In this document: piece after piece, positions 11,801 to 22,096 of the stretch
How the letters are laid out: the number at the start of each line of letters is the position of its first letter
How positions within the stretch are numbered: the first letter of the stretch is position 1
Assembly (NCBI GenBank): GCA_050084985.1
Contig: JBITNC010000001.1
Span: forward strand, 59,768,001-59,832,000
Source of the DNA: Nageia nagi
Lineage: Eukaryota > Pinophyta
Reading direction: 5' to 3'
DNA length: 64,000 bases
Position numbers and translations under genes: made by a program
The notes under the pieces: model-generated
What the model was told of the DNA's origin: nothing
Seen by the model: the letters and a program-made list of their open reading frames with translations, nothing else
Database searches by the model: none

Positions 11801-14723
11801 AAGGCCAAAACAAAGTACAGAAGGAAAGTCGGTCAAGTTAGAAGAAGGGAAGATTCCTCAAGTAACAAAAGGATACGGGAATGAGAATGGAGACCATAGT
11901 AGACATCCAAAAAACGCACTGATAATATCAATGAAAAAAGGAACAAGCATCATACAGTATCAACAAGAAGAGCGCAATGAAGAAAATGAAGAACAGAATA
12001 TTCAAGAGGATAATGAAGGTTGGACAAAGATGAATTCAAAGAAGAATAAAGGAACAAACAAAGAGAGCACATTTAACTCAGAGGGGACCATAGTAAAAGA
12101 AACTTCTTCCCAAAAGTGATTGCTAGATAACACGAAGTGCATCAAAAAAAACAGACATAGGACAAAGACATGTTGGACGCCCAAATGAAGGTGAAATTAG
12201 AGAGAAAGAAACTGCCAAGGAGGTTGCAGATGGCAAACAGTCAACACTAGACGGTTGTGGGAGAGGCTTTCTCCTTAAATCAAGAAAGAAATGAGATGTC
12301 CATAGAAGGTTGTTGATTCAGACGCTATGGTTTTGGCAGTAGACTCATTCAAAGAGAGAGCTCTTCAATAGATAGAAATAGACAAGAAATTGGTGCCCAA
12401 CGGTTTATGTAGGATACGAAGAAGCAGTTAGAAAGAACATCCTAAAATTGTATAAAATAAACAGTGACAGGATGTTGCTCAAACTGTTTCAAATTTGTAA
12501 CATCAGTTTTGGGTACCTGTATAAAAAACCCTTTAAATTTATCCTTACCAAAAAAAACCAGAATTTATGATTATACTATTATAATGCATATAACAAAAGT
12601 TTTCTTATAATACATGATATAATATAGCTATGATTGCTATGTTTGATAATTGGTAATAGATCACTTTCATAAGTTGTCTTCTACCCTGTTGTTGAACTCG
12701 AACAAACAGTAACGGATACTTGAAAAGCTCATTTGCAAATCAATTCATTCTCCGCAACTCAAAGGCTGGGATACAACAAAGTAAAATAAGTGGATATCCA
12801 ACCCTTAGCCATAGGCCCATAAATAACAGCTAACTTTATCCAAGGATAAGGAAAACATCAAATTCGCAATCACATATGGCATCTGCATTGCTATGACTAA
12901 TTTTAATGATTCTTGATGCTTTTAATGCAATGAACTCCTGCATTATTAGTTACAACTCATACTTTTCATCATAATTACATCAAATTATAAGTCTCAGATA
13001 GATGGCTCAGAAAGCTGCATAAGTGTGAAGGTACTAACCCATTGTATAATTAAACTGCCCAGAACATCATTCTGCAGACTCACAAGAGTTGGCAACTAAT
13101 ATTATTGCCATTGCCAAAATCTGAAAAAAGTAAAACAAAATAACTCGAAAAACATTCCCAGCAATAAATTGTTGATTTATTCAAAAAGTTAATAGCAGTT
13201 GGAAAATTCATGATAAATTAAAAAATTTTAAAAAAAAGAAGGAAAATTATGCAAGGAATTTTATTTTGAAATTTTTTTGGAGATCTCTATATATACTTAA
13301 ATTCCTGAATTTTTCCTAGTATAATCCTCATATGATTATTTGTGCGAATTGTCAACAAATGGCTGGTCACAATTTTTGCAACTAGCAACTATATGCGTGG
13401 ACCCTTTTTTTCATATTATATATACTGAATTCAATTGTTGTGTTTTTCAACTTTAAATCCCATAAAAAGAGTACAGAATAAAGCTGTTGCCAGGTTTCCC
13501 AAACATTCCTCCAGCAAGGAAACTTCTGGAAACTGTTGGATAGAGGCTAAAAAAATCAGGTAACATTTCCAGCAAAACCAAAATTGTTTATGCCAATCTT
13601 GATCCATTTTCCCATGGTTTTGGAGAAATATTTGGGACCGAAAATAGGCACTCTATATTTCAAAAGCCATTTTTCTAGGAGTTTCTCAATGCTTCTGCTA
13701 CCATTCGCAAGATTTTCAGCATTCTTCTACATTTGGGATAGGTTTTATGCCTATTCCCCATCATCTGCAGTTCCATTAACCAAGAATGCTACCGTTTCCT
13801 GACCCAGACTATCCAAGTAACTTATTCTGACTAATAGCAAACATATTCTGTTACTTACGTTTCTAAGGTATGTTGGTTCACTGTTTTTCTAACAACGTCT
13901 TTGTTTATTTATTTTCTACCCGTTTATATTGACATTCGTAACAACAAAGAAAGACAACCACAACTCATTATTCCCACAGCAGACAATGCAGTATTAATAA
14001 ACAAAAGAGAACTAAAAACTAAGCTGGGGCACTGGAGCCAGAATTTTTGAAGCTTGGGTAATATCCAGTCCATTTTCATCGGACATTTAGTGCAGTGTTT
14101 CGGAAGGAAAACTAATACATGTACTCCATGAAACCAGCTGACTAATTCATATCTCTTCCCCTCATCCATGAAACTAATATTGAATTAAACGTTCAAGCCA
14201 TAGTCAGTCATTCAAAAATACTAACCTGAACAACTCCAGAGAAAGAGCTGCTCCAGCCATAAGTTTCAGACAGAGGAACAATGGCAACTGACATGACAAC
14301 TCTATCAGCATTGCAGAGTCCCAGGGCTAATCCCAACATTGCAACAACCTTCACTCTTTCTGAAGTGATAAACTCTACCAGATTCGATAACTGCGATTGT
14401 GCACTCAACTTAGCTCCAGAATCTGAAACGTCACCGTGTGCTCCTGAAACCACCTCAATCCTAGCCCTATGAGGCCTTCGTAATCTCTCACCATTAATCC
14501 TGTAAAATCTCATCAAACCAATAGAATTCCTGCATTGGGTACTTGAATTTGTCTTCAGACCCATGCCTTTCTTTTTCCTCAAAGTGGGTATATTGCTTCT
14601 AGAACTAATGATTTCTGGGTAGTCTGAGCACTCACAACTTGCCACAAACCCATGGGAAAATTGGCTGGCCCTCAATAAAACGGGATTACAGTTAAGTCTC
14701 TGAATTAGTACTCGTGTATCCAT
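1824..14723 (-). CDS. PHT4-family plastid anion (phosphate) transporter gene, 5 exons visible, 3' end outside window
   Basis: A major-facilitator-superfamily transporter of the plant PHT4 (probable anion transporter, SLC17-like) family, which moves phosphate or other anions, mostly across plastid membranes. The joined exons (14226-14723, 3011-3237, 2363-2735, 2142-2186, 1824-1970) give 430 codons without a stop, and every junction has GT-AG ends. Residues 1 to about 115 are rich in Ser, Arg and Asn, like a transit peptide. The first membrane helix carries [15 protein letters not shown]; later come LVDRYGGK (the MFS loop motif), [12 protein letters not shown] and [12 protein letters not shown]. 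Family members are about 500-540 residues, so the last helices (about 90 residues) must lie left of position 1. It most resembles the PHT4;5-type branch from memory; I cannot verify the subtype. Intron 1 is about 11 kb and full of transposons, yet the exons are intact. Confidence 0.88.
2142..2186 (-). CDS. PHT4-like transporter exon 4 (micro-exon, 15 codons)
   Basis: A 45-nt exon ([15 protein letters not shown]) with a clean TTCAG acceptor and GTAAGT donor, phase 0 at both ends. It fits exactly between exon 3 (AMNNW) and exon 5 (IYGVNLKQ), as in the family's continuous helix 7. Confidence 0.82.
2363..2735 (-). CDS. PHT4-like transporter exon 3
   Basis: 373 nt from an acceptor TGTGCAG to a donor GTAAGT at 2362-2357. 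The first base completes the split Arg codon of exon 2. It encodes [12 protein letters not shown], helices 4-6 and the long cytoplasmic loop ([13 protein letters not shown]), ending in AMNNW at phase 0. Confidence 0.88.
2848..2879. repeat. (TA)n microsatellite in PHT4 intron 2
   Basis: About 16 uninterrupted TA repeats, lying within intron 2 (2736-3010). Confidence 0.9.
3011..3237 (-). CDS. PHT4-like transporter exon 2
   Basis: 227 nt between an acceptor (TTGCAG, just above 3237) and a donor GTACATG below 3011; it ends in phase 2, inside an Arg codon. It encodes SSFLWGYF, the MFS signature region LVDRYGGK, and [14 protein letters not shown], the most conserved stretch of the family. The frame matches exons 1 and 3. 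Confidence 0.88.
3238..5795. other. 3' part of PHT4 intron 1, no gene seen
   Basis: AT-rich single-copy-looking intron sequence between exon 2 and the LINE insertion. No ORF with recognisable similarity and no transposon ends were seen. Confidence 0.6.
5914..6317 (-). repeat. CopA 3' LTR
   Basis: 404 bp, TG...CA. Compared with the other LTR it has one fewer A in the run near its left end and two substitutions in the GC-richer end (the CCGG-rich stretch 6220-6300). Confidence 0.95.
6281..8305 (-). pseudogene. CopA reverse transcriptase and RNase H region
   Basis: A copia RT with [21 protein letters not shown] and the catalytic YVDD box, then RNase H with [10 protein letters not shown] and STEAEYVA. 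A frame break at the T-run 7582-7586 separates the RT N terminus (to 7587) from the rest. The last codons run through the polypurine tract into the LTR, with the stop at 6281-6283. Confidence 0.9.
6318..6329 (-). other. CopA polypurine tract
   Basis: CAAGGGGGAGTA on the minus strand, directly before the 3' LTR. It lies inside the pol reading frame, which continues into the LTR. Confidence 0.85.
8306..9766 (-). pseudogene. CopA nucleocapsid knuckle, protease and integrase region
   Basis: Contains, in order: the CCHC knuckle ([14 protein letters not shown], around 9715-9674), a protease active-site DSG ([11 protein letters not shown]), the integrase zinc domain (WHMRLGHLN...CEGCALGK), and the DDE core ([24 protein letters not shown]). 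The frame changes at about 9021-9026 in the AAACTTCCCC stretch, between the zinc domain and the catalytic core, and again near 8301-8305. Confidence 0.87.
9767..10570 (-). pseudogene. CopA gag (capsid) region
   Basis: Retrotransposon capsid protein (UBN2/copia gag type). The expected start ATG is at 10570-10568, but the frame breaks within about 40 bases, and the long frame opens at 10499 ([14 protein letters not shown]). The body ends in a Gly/Arg-rich basic tail ([14 protein letters not shown]). The frame is lost at a C-run (plus strand) at 9766-9769, just before the CCHC knuckle, which lies in another frame. Confidence 0.85.
10606..10617 (-). other. CopA primer-binding site (initiator-Met tRNA)
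   Basis: TGGTATCAGAGC on the minus strand, the usual plant copia primer site complementary to initiator-Met tRNA, separated from the LTR by 2 nt. Confidence 0.92.
10620..11024 (-). repeat. CopA 5' LTR
   Basis: 405 bp, nearly identical to 5914-6317. It sits next to the primer-binding site and is therefore the 5' (promoter) LTR on the minus strand. Confidence 0.95.
10815..10822 (-). promoter_or_regulatory. TATA box of the CopA 5' LTR
   Basis: TATAAATG on the minus strand inside the 5' LTR, placed like the promoter of copia LTRs. The same sequence occurs in the 3' LTR. Confidence 0.5.
11079..12120 (+). pseudogene. LINE ORF1 remnant (DUF4283-like region plus CCHC zinc knuckle)
   Basis: Plant L1-type ORF1 proteins have an N-terminal DUF4283-like domain followed by a CCHC zinc knuckle. 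A candidate start ATG is at 11079. The conserved middle (residues [12 protein letters not shown] and FDLWHQ) is at about 11390-11665, and the knuckle CX2CX4HX4C ([14 protein letters not shown]) is encoded at 11718-11759 in another frame. A Lys/Glu-rich tail follows to about 12118. At least two frame breaks and early stops make it non-functional. The assignment rests on motif recognition, not a search. Confidence 0.65.
12576..14225. other. 5' part of PHT4 intron 1, no gene seen
   Basis: AT-rich intron between the LINE target duplication and exon 1. No recognisable ORF or transposon end. Confidence 0.6.
14226..14723 (-). CDS. PHT4-like transporter exon 1 (start codon, transit peptide, first membrane helix)
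   Basis: 498 nt, 166 codons, from the ATG at 14723-14721 to a donor GTTAGT after codon GTTCAG (phase 0). It encodes the N-terminal targeting region and the first transmembrane helix, ending in SGVVQ. The start is the first ATG of the open frame. The next residues (SSFLWGYF) are supplied by exon 2, more than 10 kb away. Confidence 0.85.
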
Positions 14724-16593
14724 TAATGGGTAAATTTTGAACCGCAGAATTCAAGAAAACTCCCTACTGCGTGACAAAGTAAACGTGGTTTTGTTAAAAG
14801 ATACAGAAATTAACATGAGAAAAGTGGATGATGCTGAATTCTAGACATGTCGAAGAGCAGATTTGAACCCATTTGTAATGTGGCATTTGTGTTGAGGCAC
14901 TGCGAGTCTGCAAGTTCATGTTGGTCTCACCCACACCAAATTCCCTGAGTTGGGACAAGCATTGAAATTAATATGGTAGTTAGATGGTCTCACACACACC
15001 AATTCCCTGAGTTCGGACAAGCATTGAAATTAATAAGGTAGATAGCCAGTCTTTAATGTGTATAGGTACCTTTATCATACTATCTTTAACAATATTATTT
15101 TTATAAATATATTGACTTGAATGTGTAACGTACTCATACTTTATCTTCTCTTTTGACTAGTATAGATAGTGATGTAGCATGAAAATCAATTGTATAAAAC
15201 AATGATCTTTATCATCCGAAGCTTGGGTTTGGAACTCTCATCTATAAAATAATTTTTTTTTTAATTTATCGTATAATAAATTATAAAAAATACTACAAGT
15301 TGATAAAAAATTATTATATCTTCACTTGTTAGGAAAGTTTATGGATTTTGGGTGTCAAAACTTTTTATTGTAAGAAGAGTTTTAGGGTCAACTCCTATTC
15401 TCAATAGATCAAGAAATTTTAAACAATGTCACATAGAGTATGAAAGATCCAATTTGTATAAAGGTTCGATATCCTTTCAAAACCCCTCTTATTAACATTA
15501 AAAATATGTTATAACATATAATATTTCTAGAGACACCTAAAATATCTCAAGAGGAATATAATGTAGACACCTAAAATATCATTAATTATCACTTTTTACC
15601 CTCTTTTAACACCCATTGAGACATCTTCATCCCTTTTCATATATTTTAACACATTTATATATACATAGGTTCATTCATCTACACTTTTTTTTATTGCACT
15701 ATCTACCAATTCTAGAAACTAACAATGTCATCCAAACCTAAGTCACTCCTAATGTTCGAATGAAGGTTTGTAATATCCTTAATCGATGTTCAAATTGTAA
15801 TTGTATTTCTTATTTAATCATTATTGGGTCATGTTACCATTTTTAGATATGTTTAATCTTAAATATCAATAAGTGCACTTATCAAATTAATTGTAAATCT
15901 ATTAAAGGATATTCAACTTTGTGTATACAATATCCTAGTATTTGGTAAGACACATAATGATAAGATACACTTATAATCTCCCAAGTTTAAAACTTTTACC
16001 AATAACACTTTGTTTGTAATTCAATTTATTTCTTACTTGGTAGATGTTAACTAAGATGTTGTAATTTGTACATGCGTCCATGTATCAAAGTCACAACTAT
16101 AATTATGATGATATGATTTATATTGCTAGAAATCTATCCCCAGATAAGGGTGGTTCTTATCGAGATCAGACTAGGAATTGCAAAAGCAAAGATTGTAGAA
16201 AATAAACTTGCGAAACTAAAGCAAATCTAAGATTCTAGGTTAGTGAGTGCAAATAAAGAAAAGCAAATATCTATACCAACATAAGCATCCATTATAGCAA
16301 AATCCAAATTGGTCGAATGGTTTGATTTTAGAGCTATCAAATAATAGACAACACTCCAAGTAATAATAACCTACAAGCACTTTTTAGATACAGATTAATT
16401 ATTGATAACCTCTCACAATCTACGAAGTGCAAACAAGCATATAACACAACGATTTAAGAACATTGCTAAGTAGATCATAGTTTAGAGATCAAGAAGCAAA
16501 TTATATTCTATTATCATTAACACAAGCACAAAATAAGGACAATATCTACTATATTTGATCCCTTCTTTTACAATAGATATGATACTTATGGTT
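14724..16593. other. Upstream flank of the PHT4-like gene up to the nest
   Basis: It must contain the 5' UTR and promoter of the transporter (minus strand), but I see no convincing core element. A 60-62 bp tandem duplication lies at about 14923-15045 (CCCTGAGTT.GGACAAGCATTG twice). The rest is AT-rich without genes. Confidence 0.5.
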
Positions 16594-17055
16594 TGAAAAA
16601 ATTAACCCTTTATGAATTAACTTCTAATCTACCAAGATCTCAAGAAGGCACTTTCAACACCAACACTATAGCACAATAACTCAAGTCAATCTCACAAATA
16701 ATACAAGATATAAAGTGGTTCCTCCCTCCTTGGGAGTACGTCCACTAACTAAGATCTTCTTATTCTTAAGGTCCTCTCGTATAAAATCTCTCCTCTCTCT
16801 CTCTCTCAAACTCTAAACCTATAGCAAAGCTTGCATTACAATTGTGTAAACTAAGAGGGGAGGGTTCTTCTCTTTCCATAAGAAGAAACCCACTCTATAT
16901 TTAATCCTTTTCCTATTTTTAATCTCATACCTATTTTTAATCCTTCTCCTATTTTTATTTTTTTAATACTTTAAGGTATCTAAAACTACTTTAAGTATTA
17001 AGTGAATTTACATTAAGGAGAAATATTACACAATATTACATTACAATTTCTAACA
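16594..17055 (-). repeat. N1 3' LTR
   Basis: 462 bp, TG...CA. It is followed by a polypurine tract (minus strand CATCAAGGGGGAG) at 17056-17068. It contains the family's LTR hairpin near its right end. Confidence 0.88.
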
Positions 17056-18090
17056 CTCCCCCTTGATGTAATATTGGGATAGAACATAGAGAAGAGAAGA
17101 AAGATAAACTAAGAGAGAGTTCTCCTCCAAAGAGATACAAGTGGAGATGAGAACTTTTACATCATTGAGAAATAAGCAAGATCTTAGTTTGAGATTCATT
17201 ACAATACCATTTGACAAAATAATTTACAATACAATAATTAACTACAACTAATTTCACTACAAGTGTATTCGATTAACACTAAGTTGACATGTGAGCCTCC
17301 ATGAGCCTGCCCACTTGAAGTAAATAGCTTGCATTCTCAAGATGAAACCTCCAAGCTACAAGCAGCTTATAAACAAGATCAGTTACATGTATCATATAAT
17401 TTTCATACCAATCATAAGATAAATGAACTAAGTAATGCCATCCATAAACTGATCAATGATGCATTATAAGTCATCACAAAGATGCCAAGCTAATACTTAT
17501 AGTCATCTGTTGTATATAAAAATATGTGTTGATCAACAACAAAAAAAGCATATGCATACATAATAACTCACCTATAGATAACCAAATAGTGCCAACAAAC
17601 ATATACTGATTCTTCACATAGTGATAACAAAATAAAATGTACCATGAGTTCCTCACACAAAGCGAACTAACCATGAAGGTGTACATTTAGATCAAAATTA
17701 TACAACAAAAATAGCCTCCTAGGGATGAAGTTATCATCATAGATATGAATTTAATACAAGAATTTAGACTTCACTCTCCCTTGAGGATAACTTCACTAGC
17801 ATAAGAAACTTTCGAAGTATGCATAACAAAGTTTTTAAAGCGGTTAGTGAATAAATCAGGAGAGATAAAGTCAGATGAATAGAGCTACAGTTGTTACATC
17901 AAAAAATTTCTTCTTGATATAATGTACTTGGATTTATGATACACTATAAGTCATCACTAAGATGCCAAGCCCCTACTTATAGTCATCAAATAGAAGAACA
18001 TATAAATAAAGTATACAAACCAAACAAAAGTTCAACAACTTTATTAAGAAGGAAGAAGTTACAATGGATTCAATAAGAATTCAATATTTA
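17056..18090 (-). other. N1 3' untranslated region with a captured pol-end fragment
   Basis: Non-coding copia 3' region. 17765-17960 encodes a second, divergent RNase H C-terminal tail lying beyond the element's own pol end at about 18091. N2 has the same arrangement (about 21780-21970), so the structure predates both insertions. Confidence 0.6.
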
Positions 18091-20591
18091 CTCCTTTTTT
18101 GAGGGTAAATTCACTAACCTAATAAACTTTTTGAGCTTACAGAATTGAGCTTCAGGAAGGGGCTTGGTGAACAAATCAATAGAGTTTAAGACTAATGAAT
18201 AATACTGCAATTATAGAAGACCATCCAGAACCTTCTCTTGGATGAAGTGGGCTTGGATTTCTAAATGCTTTGTTCTTTGATGGAAAATATGATTCTTTGC
18301 CAAAGTAATAGTTGACTGGTTATTTGAAAAAATTTGATATGGATGAACTTGATCATACCCTATTTCTTTCAAAAGATGCTTCAACTAAATGGCTTCCTGA
18401 GCTACAACTGACATTGCATGATATTCAACCTCAATGGTGGAGAGAGTAGTAGTAGGTTACTTTTTGTAAGCCTAAGAGATATCATCTAAACCAATGCTAA
18501 ATAAATAAGTAGAGGTTGATTTTTTATCATCTCTATCTCCCCCATAATTAGAATTTGAGAATCTTGAGAGAATAAATGAGAGAAACTTGTCATATTTGAA
18601 AGTAAGATCCTTAAAGTCTGCAACATATCTCAAAATTTGCTTAACAACATTGAAATGCTCAACATATGGCTTTTGCATAAAGTGAGTCATCAAATTCATA
18701 GCAAAGGTAATATCTAGCCTAAAGATAGTCAAATAAAGGAGACCACCAATTAGTTTCCTTTAAGCTATAACATCTGCCAACTGAGAGATGGAACTAAGAT
18801 ACAAAGTTATTCTAAGAGAGACTGGTATTACAGCATGCTTGCACTCTTCCATTCTAAACTTTTGCAAAATATCTAAGATATACTTGGATTGACTAAGGTA
18901 AGTACAATCCTTGTATTGGTACACTTGCACACCAAGGTAGTAATGCAATAAATCAAGACCAATCATTTCAAAAGTTACCTTAAATTTGAAAATGTAATAT
19001 TGTATGAGGACTATATTATTTCTTTAAATCAACAAATCGTCTACATAAAGAAGAATCAAGATCAAGTCTTATCCTTGGTTGAGCACGTAAAGATCTATGT
19101 TAAAGAAGCATTTAGAAAACCCAATTTGCTTAAAGTTGTTAGAATGTATAATGCATTATTGTAAAGGTTATGTAATAATCTTCTATGTAAGTTCACTAAT
19201 ACTTAAGGGTATCATTTGATACTTTAAGTATTTAAGTGAATATGATAATGTAACTTGTACTACACTCCATGTCATGAGCATGCCCCTTGGATAAAAGGAT
19301 GTGCATGTCATGCTTTTGTATTTAGATAAAAGGGTGATCCAAAGAGGGATTTTGGCCTATAAATAGAAGGCTCTCTTTTTGTGATCATACACCAATTTGT
19401 GGAGTAAAGCTATGCTATAGGATAGTGTTTAGAAGATGAGTTAGGAGAATTGTAACTGATTCATGTTCGTGAATGATGTGAGATCTAGTTAGTGGATGTA
19501 CTCCTAGTTGAAGGAACCACTTACATCTTGTGTTATCTTTGTAAAATTACTTTGTGAGTTTGTTAGATGTGTATTATGAGTTTTCAAAAGATCTTAGTTG
19601 TTTAAGATTGTATTAGTTACAGTGCAAATCCTTCAAAAGTATCCTAAATTTTTTTTGTACTAAGCCCTAGGTGCTTACTTAAGTCCATACAAAGACTTCT
19701 TTAATTTGCACATAAAATATTCTTTACCTTATACAAAAAACCCTTTTGGTAGGTTCATTAGATTTTCATATTTAAATCACCATTGAGAAAAGCACTCTTA
19801 ACATCAAGTTGTAAAACTTTCCATCCCCAAGCTACTGAAAGAGCAAAGATTACCTTGACAATAGACATCTTTTTCACTAGAGAAAAAGTTTCTTCATAAA
19901 CAACTCCATATTTTTGAGTGAAACCCTTAACTACTAACCTTACTTTGTATTTATCAATCTCTCTAACTGAATTATATTTGGCCTTGTAAATCTATTTATT
20001 ATCAACCACTTTATGTTCATTAAGATAAAGAACCAAATCCTAAGTTTGATTTTTCATTAGAGCCTCATACTCTAGATTCATTGCATTCACCTAGCACTCA
20101 AGCTTTGAAGCTTCTTTGTAGGATGAGGGCTCATTCTTGCTATTAATTTTGGTAAATAAGGATTTATTAATGGTCATACTCCTTTTTATCCTTCATGTTA
20201 GAGAGTTTATTTCTTAAGTGATAAATCCACACTAACATCCAACCCGTTAAGTGCAATCAAGGTTCTCACAAGAAGTAGACTCTTCAGGTAGTTCATTGAA
20301 CTTTACATCCCTTGACATAAAGATTGCACAAGAGGAAGGTTGGTATATCTTGTAGCCTCTATGTTTATTTTCATAGCCCATAAAGATACACTTTTCAAAT
20401 CTCTTATCCAGCTTTTTTTTCTCAGGAACAACAAAGGCATAGACATCACGATTAAAGACTTTAAAGTGAGAGATGTTATTTTTTTTTGTCCATGCCTCAT
20501 ATAGAGTTTTACCTTCAACTACTTTTGTAGGATACCTATTTAAGATGTAGATTGCAATATTTATAGCTTCACCTCACAACAAGCTAGGAAG
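18091..20591 (-). pseudogene. N1 pol downstream part: integrase end, RT, RNase H (decayed)
   Basis: Reading leftward from the N2 break: the integrase C-terminal region and linker (about 20591-20150), RT N terminus (20100-19640), then the solo LTR (19137-19635), then the rest of RT (HYYLGVQVYQYKDCTYLSQSKY, at 18966-18760) and RNase H (18732-18472 and beyond). Numerous stops. Similarity to the intact N5 frame makes the assignment secure. Confidence 0.85.
19137..19635 (+). mobile_element. Solo LTR of the N4 family inserted in N1 pol
   Basis: 499 bp, TG...CA, flanked by the perfect duplication AAAGT (19132-19136, 19636-19640). It is the same length as, and clearly similar to, the N4 3' LTR (48967-49465), including TATAAATA at 19368-19375 and the hairpin near its start. 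It has no internal sequence, so it probably formed by LTR-LTR recombination. Confidence 0.92.
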
Positions 20592-21027
20592 TGAAGAAAT
20601 TAACCCTTTCTAAATTAACTTTTAATCTACCAAGATCTCAAGAAGGCACTTTCAACATTAACATAATAGCACAATAATTTAAGCCAATCTTATAAATAAC
20701 ATAAGATATAAAGTGGTTCCTCTCTCTTTGAGAGTACATACACTAACTAAGATCTTCTTATTCTCAATGACCTCTCTCTCAAAATCTAAACCTATAACAA
20801 ACCTTGCATTATAATTGTGTAAAATGAGAGGGAAGGGTTTTTCTCTTTTATAAGAATAAACTCACTCTAAATTTAATCCCTTTCCTATTTTTAATCTCAT
20901 ACCTATTTTTAATCCTTCTCCTATTTTTATTCTCTTAATACTTTAAGGTATCTAATGATACTATAAGTATTTCATGAATTTACATTAAGGAGAAATATTA
21001 CACAATATTACATTACAATTTCTAACA
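20592..21027 (-). repeat. N2 3' LTR
   Basis: 436 bp, TG...CA, similar to the N1 LTRs. The adjacent polypurine tract (plus CTTTCCTTTAATG, 21028-21040) is partly degraded. Confidence 0.86.
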
Positions 21028-22096
21028 CTTTCCTTTAATGTAATATTGTGATAAAGCATAAAGGAGAGAAGAAAAATAGACTAAGAGAGAGTTCTCCAAA
21101 GAGATACAAGTGAAGATGAGAACTTTTACATTATTGAAAAATAAGCAAGATCTTAGTTTGAGACTCATTACAATATCATTTGATAAAATGGTTTACAATA
21201 CAATCATTAACCATAGCTGATTTCATTTTAAGTGTATTCGATCAACACTAAGTTGACATGTGAGCCTCCACGAGCCTGCCCACCTAAAGCAAGTAACCTG
21301 CACTCTCAAGATGAAACCTGCAAGCTATAAGCAAATCATAAACAAGATTAGTTAGATGCATCATATAATATTTATATCAATCATAAGATAAATTAACTAA
21401 TCATATAATATTTATATCAATCATAAGATAAATTAACTAAGTAATTACATCCATAAACTGATCAATGATGTACTATAAGTCATCATAAAGATGCCAAGTC
21501 AATACTTATAATCATCTACTGTATATAAAAACATATGTTGATCAATAACAAAAAGAGCATATGCATATATAAAAACTCACATATGGATAACCAAACAGTG
21601 CCAACAAACACATATTGATTCCTCACATAGTGACAACAATAAAAATTGTACCATGAGTTCCTCACATAGAGCGAACTAACCACAAAGGTGTACATTTAGA
21701 TCAACACTATACAAGAAAAATAACCTCATAGGAATGAAGTTATCATCACATACATGAATTCAACACAAGAATTCAAACTTCACTTCCCATTGAGAACAAC
21801 TTCACTACCATAAGAAACTTTCAAAGTATGCATAACAAAGTTTCTAAAGCAGTTAGTGAATAAATCAAGAGAAATAAAGTCAGATGAACAAAGCTGGAGT
21901 TATTCCATCAAAAACTTTCTTCCTGATATAATGTGCTTGGATTTTTGGTACACTATAAGTCATCACCAATATGCCAAGCCCATACTTTTAGTCACCAAAT
22001 AGAGGAATATATAAATAAAATATACAAATCAAACAAAAGTTCAATAATTTTATTAAGAAGAAAGAAGTTACAATGGATTCAATAAGAATTCAACAT
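21028..22096 (-). other. N2 3' untranslated region
   Basis: Non-coding, parallel to 17056-18090 of N1. It includes a roughly 39-bp direct duplication at about 21361-21439 and the captured pol-end fragment at about 21780-21970. Confidence 0.6.

Larger units (their letters stand above)
5811..12560 (+). mobile_element. LINE-like non-LTR retrotransposon, ORF1 only, carrying nested CopA
   Basis: Flanked by a perfect 15-bp duplication (GAATTTATGATTATA at 5796-5810 and 12561-12575), which defines the insertion. The 3' end is a short A-rich tail (CCTTACCAAAAAAAACC). With the copia insert and its duplicated 5 bp removed, the element is about 1.63 kb: a 5' leader (5811-5913), a degraded ORF1, then a 3' UTR. 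No endonuclease or reverse transcriptase is present, so it is internally deleted and was mobilised in trans, or is a non-autonomous derivative. It lies antisense to the host gene. Confidence 0.75.

Noticed and set aside
14862-14985. tRNA-like B box (GGGTTCAAATCTGC, minus strand) as a SINE or tRNA gene
   Set aside because: No cloverleaf, no convincing A box, and no target duplication; chance or an unrecognisable remnant.
16594-21027. 16594-17055 and 20592-21027 as the two LTRs of a single 4.4-kb element
   Set aside because: The integrase is cut exactly at 20591 and resumes at 50871, the target duplications pair 16594 with 55828 and 20592 with 50870, and no primer site lies left of 20592.
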